Under the pieces are notes generated by a model. That model saw only the letters and a list, made by a program, of their open reading frames with translations, was not told the origin of the DNA and made no database searches. The translations under genes and the position numbers were made by a program. Shown here piece by piece: positions 37,335-45,800 of a stretch of DNA of 64,000 nucleotides. Positions within the stretch are counted from its first letter, which is position 1, and the number at the start of each line of letters is the position of its first letter. The stretch comes from JAGVMG01 sp964461105 (lineage in GTDB: Bacteria; Chlamydiota; Chlamydiia; Chlamydiales; Rhabdochlamydiaceae), in NCBI GenBank assembly GCA_964461105.1, contig CAYWSY010000001.1, positions 1-64,000 of the forward strand. The letters are read 5' to 3'.

Positions 37335-38586
37335 GACAAACCGCCTGTTTGAGGTGGTGATCTAAAGGAGCATCAGAAGAAAGGCCGCTCAGGCGTTTGA
37401 TCCCAGGGAGGTCGATCACTGTAAAGGCGGATAACTTTTTGAAGTGGGTGCCCACTTCTGTGTATCCACTGAAATTGTAGACGAGCTTGTATCTATAGTC
37501 AGTTACGAATAGATCGGAATGTGTTGCATAGCAGGTGATCTCTGCATCGATCAAGAGCGGAATTGAAGCCAACTCAGCTGGGACAAACACAGTGATGAAT
37601 TCAAGGGGATAGATCTCTTTAAATGTGGGCAAAAGCGCTGCGATCTGATCAAATTGCCCTTTTTCTTGCGGCATCACAATGCAAAGGCATTCTTGGCGAA
37701 AAGGGCGTTTAATTTTATCGAGGGTTTGTTGTTTCCACCGGTTGTGCGCCCAGAGCCACTGTTCAGGGGCCCATTGAATGCTCTTTTCCAGCAAAGAGAG
37801 AGCTTGGCGCATCATCCGATCGATCTCTGCTTGTAATGGCTGGGCCGGATCGGGCCAGATCGGATCAGAGTAGTGGATCCGGTATTTCCCATCAATCCGT
37901 CTGGTGGAGGCCACGATGATGGGAGATCCAGTCCGGTAAGAGAGGATCGCTGCAATGGGGGAGGTCCATGCAGTTCTTCCAAAAAATGGACAGGAGTACC
38001 CACTATCGGGCATCCCCTGATCCCCAACGATTCCAAGGAATGCTCCCCGTTTTAGACCTCTTAAGCCCTCTTTAATTGCAGACTTAGGCTCAATGATCTT
38101 GCCCCCATATTTTTGCCGCATGTTGAGGACCCATTGATAGAGGCGCTTGTTTTTTACCGGCCGCCCGATGGCAACCCCAGGCATTCTGCTTGTCCCCTCT
38201 AGAAAAAGCACTTCCCAGTTGGCTTGGTGTCCGCAGAAGAAAATGACAGGTTTTCCTTCCTTCATTAGCTTGTCTGCAACCTCAGGATTCTCACAGCTAG
38301 CAATCCTCTCGATCTTGCTTTCCGCCGCTAACTTGGCAAATTCTAGACAGGTAATCATCAGATTTTCAAATGAGGCCTTAGCGATAGATTGTTGTTCATC
38401 TAAAGAGAGGTTGAGTGAGGTGGCTAAACTTAAGTTGCTCAGCGTCCGTTTTCTGAATTTAGGGAGAAGATGAAATGCTAGGCGCCCAGCCCAAGAGCCC
38501 AAGCGATGGATCGCAGGATAGGGCAGAAATTGGACCGGCCATGTGATGGCTCTGATTAGAATGTAGGAAAGTATATGCTTTACCAT
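37324..38586 (-). CDS. lpxL: Lipid A acyltransferase LpxL/HtrB with C-terminal extension
   Basis: 420 residues. The first 300 are the acyltransferase that adds a late acyl chain to lipid A at the inner membrane: an N-terminal anchor, HQANWEVL (HxxxxE), DQGMPDSGYSCPFFGR and the SPIAAILSYRTGSPI region. The remaining 120 residues (from about QECLCIVMPQE) form an added alpha/beta domain, also present in chlamydial HtrB by length; it vaguely resembles a GT-B half. Overlaps rsmE by 11 nt. Confidence 0.9.
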   Translation of the reverse strand: MVKHILSYILIRAITWPVQFLPYPAIHRLGSWAGRLAFHLLPKFRKRTLSNLSLATSLNLSLDEQQSIAKASFENLMITCLEFAKLAAESKIERIASCENPEVADKLMKEGKPVIFFCGHQANWEVLFLEGTSRMPGVAIGRPVKNKRLYQWVLNMRQKYGGKIIEPKSAIKEGLRGLKRGAFLGIVGDQGMPDSGYSCPFFGRTAWTSPIAAILSYRTGSPIIVASTRRIDGKYRIHYSDPIWPDPAQPLQAEIDRMMRQALSLLEKSIQWAPEQWLWAHNRWKQQTLDKIKRPFRQECLCIVMPQEKGQFDQIAALLPTFKEIYPLEFITVFVPAELASIPLLIDAEITCYATHSDLFVTDYRYKLVYNFSGYTEVGTHFKKLSAFTVIDLPGIKRLSGLSSDAPLDHHLKQAVCRAP

Positions 38587-38599
38587 AGAGAACTAAGTA

Positions 38600-38626
38600 T
38601 ATACCCCTTTCGGTTCAAAGGCACTC
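38600..38626. repeat. Lone family B end
   Basis: TATACCCCTTTCGGTTCAAAGG followed by CACTC, one inverted end without a partner. It lies between lpxL and the small frame at 38615-38782 and includes that frame's TGA stop. Confidence 0.7.
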
Positions 38627-38782
38627 AAAAAATGATTTCTGAGCAACAGATGTTAGCATTTTGAATCCGCGAGCGGAAGCAGGAAGAGATGTACTAAGGA
38701 TCTTAGTAGAATGAGGGTCTATAGTAAAACAGCCCGAAGAATCGGTTTTTGAGTAAGGAACAGATGATAAACTAGCTGCCAT
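38615..38782 (-). pseudogene. Short frame of 55 codons, truncated by a family B end
   Basis: ATG at 38782 to TGA at 38615. The product is MAASLSSVPYSKTDSSG onward, Ser/Thr-rich, ending FFECL encoded by the repeat end. It looks like the first part of a gene cut short by the repeat, or a short Ser-rich secretion-signal-like peptide; both are inference. No ribosome site is clear. It follows the LRR gene on the same strand after 94 nt. It could be chance. Confidence 0.3.
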
Positions 38783-38876
38783 ATAGTTTCTTGTGTTTAT
38801 GTTTTATTTTGAATAAATAATATCGTTTGTTCACTTTAAATGAAATGTGAATTGTTTGTTTATAAATAAAATTTTA

Positions 38877-39308
38877 CTAAGAGTGGGATGGGGAGAGTAA
38901 ATTAAACAAATTTTTTTGTTTAATTGATAGATTATACCTGTGAATTTCTGTAATTTCTTTTGTTCTTAAGGGAGAACTGCTCGCAGTGTCTATATGACAC
39001 AATGTCAATGAGGGGATGGTGAGCAAGGATTCCTCTAAAGACCTCGTTGCCTTTGGGGTGCAAAGAGTAGAGATAAATAAAAAAGTAGTCAGGGTAGAGT
39101 TAAGTCTCAATGAGTCTGCAAGAGCGCAGGTCCCTTTCTCTCCAATCCCGCATTCAATTAATCTTAATTTCTCTAAAGTTGTATTATTTTCCAAAGCTTT
39201 TGCAAGCTCAAAAGCTCCCTCATCGCCGATCTCCTCATCTGCAATTTTCAGTTCTGGCAGCATATTGAGGCGAAGAGAAGTGAGAGTGGTGCAACAAAGA
39301 GATGTCAT
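38877..39308 (-). CDS. Short leucine-rich-repeat (RNI-type) protein
   Basis: 143 residues. Three repeats of about 28 residues are visible (LKIADEEIGDEGAFELAKAL, LRLIECGIGEKGTCALADSL, then a degenerate third), the ribonuclease-inhibitor/NLR type common in eukaryotes and in effectors. The array is too short for a full horseshoe, so this may be a remnant. No signal peptide. The start overlaps the glycosyltransferase stop by 4 nt (ATGA). The tail (NLSIKQKNLFNLLSPSHS) matches nothing known. Confidence 0.65.
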   Translation of the reverse strand: MTSLCCTTLTSLRLNMLPELKIADEEIGDEGAFELAKALENNTTLEKLRLIECGIGEKGTCALADSLRLNSTLTTFLFISTLCTPKATRSLEESLLTIPSLTLCHIDTASSSPLRTKEITEIHRYNLSIKQKNLFNLLSPSHS

Positions 39309-40447
39309 TGCTTTAAAACTTCCGTAGTAATCCGGTTCAGGACTTTGCCAAAATCAAGATGGCTCACCGATTCCCGAATGGCCTCTGCGCTTTGAGTTGT
39401 TTTCTTGTGTTGCAAAGCGATGTGCAGGCTTGCTGCGATCGATTCAGGATCATGAAGATCGGTAATCATAGTTCCTGATTGCGATGTGAGCACTTCGTGT
39501 CCTCCATTTGTCTTGGAGGAAATGACAAATAATCCCATGGCAAGAGCCTCGACCGTGACATTGGCAAAAGGGTCGTAATGTGATGGGATGACAAGTGCGT
39601 CTGCAAGTTGGTAGAAGGGGAGGGTGTGGGGATGGGAGCCGAAGAAACGCACCTGTGAGGCAAGATTGAGTCGCGCTGCGAGCTGCTCATAATAGGCAAT
39701 GTTCTTATCTTTGCCAACGACATTGAGGTGGATCTCTTTATTTTTAACATGTGCAAGTCCGTGTAGCAGTTCTGTGAGCCCTTTGCGCTGATAGTTATGT
39801 CCGATGAATAGAAGTTGATAGGCGTTGGGATCAAGTTTCCACTCAGAGACCAGCTGCTCGCGTTTCTCTTCCCATTGATTAAAATCAGGTTGTAAGTGAT
39901 TCCATTCTACTCCGTTGTGCACAACGCGCACTTTTTCGGGGTCAACCGCGTAGTGACTTACAATTTCATCGCGCACCATATGAGAGTTAGTAAAAAGAAC
40001 TTGTAGATCGGGGTGTTCGAAGGATTCCTTCTCAATTTGAAGAAGGAGACGGTGGAGGGGATTGACCTGAAAGCTCAGCCCTTTCATCCAACTTTCTGTG
40101 GCTTTTCGGTGTTTGAGGTATCCGGCATGAGAGCCGTTGCCCGCGCGGATATGAGTTTGAAACCGGTTGCGATCAAGACCGAAGACGATCGGTGTGGGGT
40201 GGTCCTTTAGATACGCTGTACAGGCACGGTCAAATGCATGCACGTTCCAAACACTCATCAGATAGTGAATCGGAAAACTCACAATATTAATGCCGGGAGG
40301 AGAGGGGATAACGGGGCCAGTGGTTAACAGAGTGACCTGAGCTCCAAGTTGATGGAATGCAAGTGCAATCTGCCAGGTATATTTTTCCAACCCCCCTTTG
40401 CGGGCAATCTCACTTTTAAGAAGGGTAACAGAAGGCAGAGTCGTCAT
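39305..40447 (-). CDS. Glycosyltransferase, family 4 type (GT-B)
   Basis: 380 residues. N-terminal Gly-rich KGGLEKYTWQIALAFHQLGAQ and C-terminal EALAMGLFVISSKTNGGHE (with HYDPFANVTVEALAMG) are the GT4 acceptor and donor signatures. It probably works on lipopolysaccharide or another glycoconjugate at the cytoplasmic face; the sugar cannot be read. It overlaps cdaR by 4 nt. Confidence 0.88.
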   Translation of the reverse strand: MTTLPSVTLLKSEIARKGGLEKYTWQIALAFHQLGAQVTLLTTGPVIPSPPGINIVSFPIHYLMSVWNVHAFDRACTAYLKDHPTPIVFGLDRNRFQTHIRAGNGSHAGYLKHRKATESWMKGLSFQVNPLHRLLLQIEKESFEHPDLQVLFTNSHMVRDEIVSHYAVDPEKVRVVHNGVEWNHLQPDFNQWEEKREQLVSEWKLDPNAYQLLFIGHNYQRKGLTELLHGLAHVKNKEIHLNVVGKDKNIAYYEQLAARLNLASQVRFFGSHPHTLPFYQLADALVIPSHYDPFANVTVEALAMGLFVISSKTNGGHEVLTSQSGTMITDLHDPESIAASLHIALQHKKTTQSAEAIRESVSHLDFGKVLNRITTEVLKQ

Positions 40448-41733
40448 TGGCTAGCAGGAGCTGGTGGCAACGCTTCAGGACTAGTTTCATGCACTTCTAT
40501 TCGCCCCTCTTTCATAAGGATGGTCAGATCAAACTTCGTATCGTCCGCATTAAAGAGCTGGAAACGGTTCATATAACTGCGGAAACGGTTGCGCAGATAC
40601 TCTTGGCGCATAGCAGGTTGAAGCAGGCGGATGTCCTCATCGGAAACATCAGACATTAAACGGGAAACATATTGATCTTCGAGCTGGCGAGGATTGATGA
40701 ACTCGACGCTCCATTCAAGTAGGCTTCTTTCCGTTTGAGGTGCTGCAATGATGACAATTTGCAGCATGTTTTCAACAGTTTCAAGAAAGAGGCGGTCCAC
40801 TCCATTTGCATAAAGTGGGGAGGTAATGACATTGAGTCCATGAACGTTTTTGAGAACAGCTCCAGGAGACAAAGAAATTGTTTGAGGGTTGAGAGTGTCT
40901 AAGTATTTATCTTGGAAAAAGAGGGTAACTGGAATCGATTTTTCAATGGAGAGCAAGTTGCATCGTACAAAGTCGATTCTTAGAGCCTTGGCTTGCGGAT
41001 CATCAATTTCTATCGGACTATCTGAGAGCAAAGGGATGTTAATTTGCTTCCATTGATCTGGAACAAAGTAGCTAACAACTTCTGTTTTACCTGAATTGAT
41101 GTTGCTTGCAGCAGCATCCAGTTGAGCCTTGTTGATGTCATTTAAATTAAACGTAATGCGCTGTTCTTTAAGTTTTAGACGTTTGATCAGTTCTTCAGGA
41201 CCGCTGACGGTAAGAGTGAGGCGGTAGGGCCAAACATCGAGGAATTGATACCCTCGGGGCGCTTCTCCAATAGGTTGTGTGATAATGATGGGGATCTGTT
41301 CTGTGACAAGTTTAGCCATGCGTACAAGGAGATTTGGATGGTAGACCCGATTAATCCCTTTGGAAATATCAATTTCAGGATTGAGGGAAACGAGATTTTT
41401 TTTAGAGATGACAGCAACCCATTCGTCCGGCTTATCGGAAGCATCTAATACCACCTCGAGATCGTAGGGGGTGAGTTCGTCGAGAATGGTCTTGTTGCCA
41501 ACGAGAGTTAATGTCGCTTTTTTCGCAAGCCTTCCATTTGGTTGCATCCCTTCAATGGTTTTCCCAGCTGGAATATTTAAAATGCGGATCGGAATGTTAG
41601 TCAAATTGCGCGTTGTCGTTAAGGTTTGGTTAACGACAAGCCATGTGATAATCGCTAGGACGACGGCAACTAGTTTGCGAGGCCAGTTTTCGATAAAAAA
41701 TTTGAGGATCAACGTCTTCATTTGCGGAGCCAT
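40444..41733 (-). CDS. cdaR: YbbR-domain protein, CdaA regulator
   Basis: 429 residues. One N-terminal membrane segment (KLVAVVLAIITWLVVNQTL) is followed by repeated YbbR domains exposed outside the membrane (NIPIRILNIPAGK, VEVVLDASDKPD style). CdaR proteins bind and adjust the diadenylate cyclase encoded next to them. It overlaps cdaA by 16 nt. Confidence 0.9.
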   Translation of the reverse strand: MAPQMKTLILKFFIENWPRKLVAVVLAIITWLVVNQTLTTTRNLTNIPIRILNIPAGKTIEGMQPNGRLAKKATLTLVGNKTILDELTPYDLEVVLDASDKPDEWVAVISKKNLVSLNPEIDISKGINRVYHPNLLVRMAKLVTEQIPIIITQPIGEAPRGYQFLDVWPYRLTLTVSGPEELIKRLKLKEQRITFNLNDINKAQLDAAASNINSGKTEVVSYFVPDQWKQINIPLLSDSPIEIDDPQAKALRIDFVRCNLLSIEKSIPVTLFFQDKYLDTLNPQTISLSPGAVLKNVHGLNVITSPLYANGVDRLFLETVENMLQIVIIAAPQTERSLLEWSVEFINPRQLEDQYVSRLMSDVSDEDIRLLQPAMRQEYLRNRFRSYMNRFQLFNADDTKFDLTILMKEGRIEVHETSPEALPPAPASQ

Positions 41734-42518
41734 TCCCGAAGGTTAAATTGACTTTTGAAGTCGGTTGTCTGTGGTGGGGTAAAGATACTTCGAATGATCC
41801 CTTTAAAGCGATCCGTTTTAACGCCAGGGGTCATGACTCCATCTCGAGCGATCGACACTTTTCCAGATTCTTCTGAAATCACGATGATGAGCGCATCGGT
41901 GAGTTGACTTGCGCCCAAAGCAGCTCGATGCCTAGTTCCCATAGAACGGGTAAGTTGAGAGCTGTCTTCTGCAAGTGGAAGGATGACCGCTGCAGCGACA
42001 AGGGTTAAGTCGCGGATGATGATCGCTCCATCATGAAGAGGGGTTGTCGTTGCAAAGACCGATTCGAGCAACTCAGAGGAAAAGTTGGCGTTTAAGATAA
42101 CAGCTTTGTTGGCATACTCATCAAGAATGTCCTCATTTTGCATGACAATAAGCGCGCCAATCCGTTTTTCAGCTAGTCGGTATACAGAGTTTGTCAGTTG
42201 ATCTAAAAATTTGTCAAATTCAGTGATAGCTTTGTAGCGTTTTCCTTTCAAACTGAGTTTGGACAGGGCAACGCGCAGCTCGGGCTGAAAAATAATCAAG
42301 ATCGCAATCACCGCGACATTACCAATTAACAGCATGATTTTTTGGAGAATTGGAAGATCTAACCAAGAGGAGATCGCAAAAATTAAGAGAAACGCAAGGA
42401 GCCCCAATACCAGATCCATCGATCGAGTATTCCAAAAAAACGAGAGGAGATAGTTAAGCAGAACCGTAATGATCACGATTTCGAAGAGAGGAGTGATACT
42501 GTGAAAGAGAGCTGTCAT
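41718..42518 (-). CDS. cdaA: Diadenylate cyclase CdaA
   Basis: 266 residues. Three N-terminal membrane helices precede the DAC domain with PLHDGAIIIRD (DGA) and MGTRHRAALG (RHR), the catalytic motifs. It makes the second messenger c-di-AMP from two ATP. First gene of a minus-strand operon (cdaA-cdaR-glycosyltransferase-LRR). A family B element separates it from cydA. Confidence 0.95.
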   Translation of the reverse strand: MTALFHSITPLFEIVIITVLLNYLLSFFWNTRSMDLVLGLLAFLLIFAISSWLDLPILQKIMLLIGNVAVIAILIIFQPELRVALSKLSLKGKRYKAITEFDKFLDQLTNSVYRLAEKRIGALIVMQNEDILDEYANKAVILNANFSSELLESVFATTTPLHDGAIIIRDLTLVAAAVILPLAEDSSQLTRSMGTRHRAALGASQLTDALIIVISEESGKVSIARDGVMTPGVKTDRFKGIIRSIFTPPQTTDFKSQFNLREWLRK

Positions 42519-42587
42519 ACGATTCTCAGGTCAAAACCGTGAGTATAAACAATTCGATTCCTCGAGACAATGAGAAAATTTGCCTTT

Positions 42588-42767
42588 TATACCCCTTCCG
42601 GTTCAAAGGCACTCAGAATACCTGCAAAGTTGAATAAAGAAAAAATAACAGGATAATAGGATGGCAGGATAAGGAAAATTACCCATGCTTTTTCTATCCT
42701 ACCATCCTATTATCCTGTTATTTTTTTTGATTCTAATTTAGGGCGCCTTTGAACCGGAAGGGATATA
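42588..42767. repeat. Family B element with AACAGGATAATAG core, 180 bp
   Basis: TATACCCCTTCCGGTTCAAA at the left and the inverted copy at the right end (TTTGAACCGGAAGGGATATA). The core AAAAAATAACAGGATAATAG with its mirror arm is the same as in 36053-36213. It fills the divergent gap between cdaA and cydA and ends 8 nt before a TTGACA. Confidence 0.88.
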
Positions 42768-42774
42768 TTGCTCT

Positions 42775-42802
42775 TTGACAAATTTTAAAAATCTTGTAGA
42801 GT
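42775..42802 (+). promoter_or_regulatory. Possible cydA promoter
   Basis: A perfect TTGACA at 42775 and TAGAGT at 42797 with a 16-nt gap, about 35 nt before the cydA ATG. The -10 box matches in 4 of 6. It starts right after the palindromic element, so the insertion may have changed upstream control. Confidence 0.4.
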
Positions 42803-42837
42803 TTGGTGGATTATTCCATAACACGGTGGAGTTGCCG

Positions 42838-44232
42838 ATGGACGCTGTTATCCTTTCCAGAATCCAGTTTGCGCTGACAAGCTCGTTTCACTATATTTAT
42901 CCCCCTTTAAGCATTGGACTTGGATTGATGCTCGTCATCTTTGAAGGGATTTACATGAAGACCAAAAAACCCCTTTATAAGGAGATCTCCAAATTTTGGA
43001 CAAAGGTGTTTTCTTTGACGTTTGTCTTAGGCGTCGCAACAGGGCTTGTACAATTGTTTGGATTTGGAACGAATTGGGCGCGCTATTCCCGATTTGTGGG
43101 AGATGTATTTGGCAGCGCTCTTGGAGCTGAGGGAGTGTTCGCTTTTTTCCTAGAAGCTGGGTTTTTAGGGATTATGCTTTTTGGTTGGGATAAGGTGAGC
43201 GCAAAAATGCACTACTTGTCAACTATCCTTGTCGCATTGGGAGCTCATTTCAGCTCAGTTTGGATTGTGGTTGCAAATTCCTGGATGCAGACGCCGACAG
43301 GGTTTAAAATTATAGGGGAGGGCTTAGATTCAAAAGCCGTCGTTACAGATTTTTGGCAGATGGTGCTTAATCCCTCTTCCATCGATCGTTTAACCCATGT
43401 CGTGCTTGGTTGCTGGTTGTCCGGCATTTTTCTCGTGATGAGTGTAAGCGCTTATTATTTCCTGAAAAAACGGCACACATCTTTTGCACAAGCAACGATG
43501 AAGATTAGTTTGATTGCAGCTGCAGTCGTGTTAGTCTTGCAAGGGATTTCTGCTGATAGCACAGCTCGTGGGGTCACAGAAAACCAGCCTTCAAAATTAG
43601 CAGCAATGGAAGGGTTGTACGAGACTCAAGAAAAAACGCCCATGACATTAATTGGATGGGTTGATACGGCAAATAAGACGGTTAAAGGGATTCAAGTTCC
43701 AGGATTGCTCAGTTATTTGTGTTATCGCAATTTTGAAACACCGGTCAAAGGACTCAATGAGATCCCAGAAACAGATTGGCCAAATGTGCAAGCAGTGTTT
43801 CAGACCTATCACATCATGATCTACATGTGGGTGGCAATGTTAGTTGTGACAATTGCAGGAATCTACATGTGGAAAAAAAAGAAGCTTGCTCGCGCAAAAG
43901 CAGTTCTTTGGTCAATGATCTTATCAGTTGGTTTTCCCTTAGTTGCAAATCAGGTTGGTTGGGCAACTGCTGAAATGGGAAGGCAACCTTGGCTTGTTTG
44001 GGGATTGCTTCGCACGGAGCAGGGAGTTTCCAGCACGATTGTTGCCTCTCAAGTGATGGCCTCTATTATCATGTTCATTATCATTTATACCCTGTTATTA
44101 ATCCTTTTCCTTTATCTGCTCAATCACAAGATTCAGCATGGGCCAGACAAGGTTGGCATGCCAAGAGTTGAAGAAGACCCTCTTTTCCAAAAACTTGCCA
44201 CAGTTGTTACAGGAGATCAAAACCATGAGTGA
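42838..44232 (+). CDS. cydA: Cytochrome bd oxidase subunit I
   Basis: 464 residues from the ATG at 42838, whose product MDAVILSRIQFALTSSFHYI matches CydA N-termini. A TTG 63 nt upstream reads through as well but is inside the promoter. Heme ligands: His18 in SFHYIYPP, a His and a Met further on; the Q-loop signature GRQPWLVWGLLRT is present. Quinol oxidase of the inner membrane with high oxygen affinity. Overlaps cydB by 8 nt. Confidence 0.95.
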   Translation: MDAVILSRIQFALTSSFHYIYPPLSIGLGLMLVIFEGIYMKTKKPLYKEISKFWTKVFSLTFVLGVATGLVQLFGFGTNWARYSRFVGDVFGSALGAEGVFAFFLEAGFLGIMLFGWDKVSAKMHYLSTILVALGAHFSSVWIVVANSWMQTPTGFKIIGEGLDSKAVVTDFWQMVLNPSSIDRLTHVVLGCWLSGIFLVMSVSAYYFLKKRHTSFAQATMKISLIAAAVVLVLQGISADSTARGVTENQPSKLAAMEGLYETQEKTPMTLIGWVDTANKTVKGIQVPGLLSYLCYRNFETPVKGLNEIPETDWPNVQAVFQTYHIMIYMWVAMLVVTIAGIYMWKKKKLARAKAVLWSMILSVGFPLVANQVGWATAEMGRQPWLVWGLLRTEQGVSSTIVASQVMASIIMFIIIYTLLLILFLYLLNHKIQHGPDKVGMPRVEEDPLFQKLATVVTGDQNHE

Positions 44233-45253
44233 GTCACTCTATCCATTAGCTTGGTATTTTATTCTTGGGATCGCAGTTACCCTCTATGTGATCCTCGACG
44301 GATTTGACCTTGGTGTTGGCATTTTGCATCCCTTTGCGCGAAAAGACCACGACCGCAGAATTTTTCTCAATGCGATCGGCCCTGTCTGGGATGGAAATGA
44401 AGTCTGGTTAGTGATTGTTGGGGGAGCAATGTTTGCAGGGTTTCCCGATGTCTATGCGGCTCTATTTTCTGGATTTTATAATCTTTGCATGATCCTGCTT
44501 TGCGGCTTGATTTTTCGTGCAGTTGCTATTGAATTTCGAAGCAAACAGGCCTCAAAGACGTGGAGAAGCATTTGGGACTGGGTCTTTGCAGTTTCAAGCT
44601 TAGTGATTGCATTTGGATTAGGCCTCAGTTTAGGCAATTTGATTGAGGGAGTTCCGCTTAATGAGCATAGAGAATTTGTTGGCAGTTTTGCTCTTTGTTT
44701 TCGCCCCTATCCGATTCTGATTGGATTTCTTTCCTGTGCACTGCTTGCGATGCATGGATCTATCTATCTTTGTATGAAAACAGAGGGAGCCTTGCACGAG
44801 AAGCTACGCCGGTGGGTAAACCGCTCAGTGCTCGTCTTCATGGGCGTGTATCTACTTGCAACAGCGGCGACATGGATCTATAAGCCCTATATGATTTCGA
44901 AAATGATGCTCGAGCCCTATCTGCTCATCTTTGGGGCATTAGCACTGTTAGCTATTTTAAATGTTCCGAGAGAGTTTTCTAAGAAGAGAGATTTTCGCGC
45001 ATTTTTCTATTCTTGCTTAGGGATTGTCTTTTTGATGATTCTCTATGGAATTGGAACCTTTCCTGTCCTTGTTCGCTCTACAATCGATCCCGTTCAGTAT
45101 AGTTTGACCTTTTATAATGCGGCATCCAGTACGCTTACCTTAAAGGTTCTTCTGATCATCGTCGCCATTGGCATTCCGCTCGTTTTGGCATACGGCTATT
45201 ACATCTACCGTGTGTTTAAAGGGAAAGTGAAGATTGGGCCCTCGAGTTATTAG
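44225..45253 (+). CDS. cydB: Cytochrome bd oxidase subunit II
   Basis: 342 residues from the ATG at 44225 with AGGAG 9 nt upstream. Eight or nine membrane helices. Conserved DGFDLGVGILHPF and GPVWDGNEVWLVIVGG, which place it firmly. Partner of CydA. Its TAG stop (45251-45253) is the first three bases of a family C repeat end. Confidence 0.95.
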   Translation: MSESLYPLAWYFILGIAVTLYVILDGFDLGVGILHPFARKDHDRRIFLNAIGPVWDGNEVWLVIVGGAMFAGFPDVYAALFSGFYNLCMILLCGLIFRAVAIEFRSKQASKTWRSIWDWVFAVSSLVIAFGLGLSLGNLIEGVPLNEHREFVGSFALCFRPYPILIGFLSCALLAMHGSIYLCMKTEGALHEKLRRWVNRSVLVFMGVYLLATAATWIYKPYMISKMMLEPYLLIFGALALLAILNVPREFSKKRDFRAFFYSCLGIVFLMILYGIGTFPVLVRSTIDPVQYSLTFYNAASSTLTLKVLLIIVAIGIPLVLAYGYYIYRVFKGKVKIGPSSY

Positions 45254-45270
45254 ACCTCTTGCGTAACCAA
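45251..45270. repeat. Lone family C end
   Basis: TAGACCTCTTGCGTAACCAA, the same as the left end of the element at 14157 but for one base. No opposite arm is seen nearby. It supplies the cydB stop codon, exactly as the full copy does for fumC. Confidence 0.75.
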
Positions 45271-45392
45271 GAAAGAAATTCCCAAAAATCCTATAAAATA
45301 GATAAGGTGATTTGATCCGAAGATCTCTTCGTTGTTTGTATGTTGTATTCAAGCACGAATGGGGTTGGGATAGTAACTTAAACTGGTGATTT

Positions 45393-45800
45393 ATGAAAAA
45401 GCTGTTGTTTGCTTTATGTTTGTTTTTCGCTCTTAATGCCTATTGTGAAGTGAATGTGAGTAATTATCTTTATGATCACGATGGGAATCCAAGTTTTGTA
45501 AAGGTTTATCTAAATGAGTGGGATGAGAGTAATATTGGCAAAAATGAAGGGTTTTTGGCAGTCAATAAAGTCGTGAGGGCGCGATTTCATTTACTATTAC
45601 AGAAAGATGGAAAAGGGAGTTATATGGCAATTCCTCTTCAAAAAAAGGGAAAAGACAAAGATAAGGATAAGGACGAAGACGATTATTGGATTTGCCCTCA
45701 TTGTGGTCGAAAAAATAAAGAAACCGATAATTATTGCAGAACTTGGGGCTGTCCTTTTGCTGGAGGCATTCTTAAGCACTCAGAGTGTTCTTCTGGTTGA
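45393..45800 (+). CDS. Exported zinc-ribbon-like protein
   Basis: 135 residues. Signal peptide MKKLLFALCLFFALNAYC, then a short domain, a lysine/aspartate repeat (GKDKDKDKDEDD) and the tail CPHCGRKNKETDNYCRTWGC with a Cys pattern of two pairs, as in a zinc ribbon. Cys-rich exported proteins of chlamydiae are often disulfide-linked in the envelope, so zinc or disulfides are both possible. Family unknown. Ends in a 21-nt overlap with the convergent gene. Confidence 0.65.
   Translation: MKKLLFALCLFFALNAYCEVNVSNYLYDHDGNPSFVKVYLNEWDESNIGKNEGFLAVNKVVRARFHLLLQKDGKGSYMAIPLQKKGKDKDKDKDEDDYWICPHCGRKNKETDNYCRTWGCPFAGGILKHSECSSG

Noticed and set aside
42775..42840. cydA starting at the TTG at 42775
   Set aside because: That TTG is part of a TTGACA promoter box and the added 21 residues are not CydA-like; the ATG at 42838 gives the family N-terminus.
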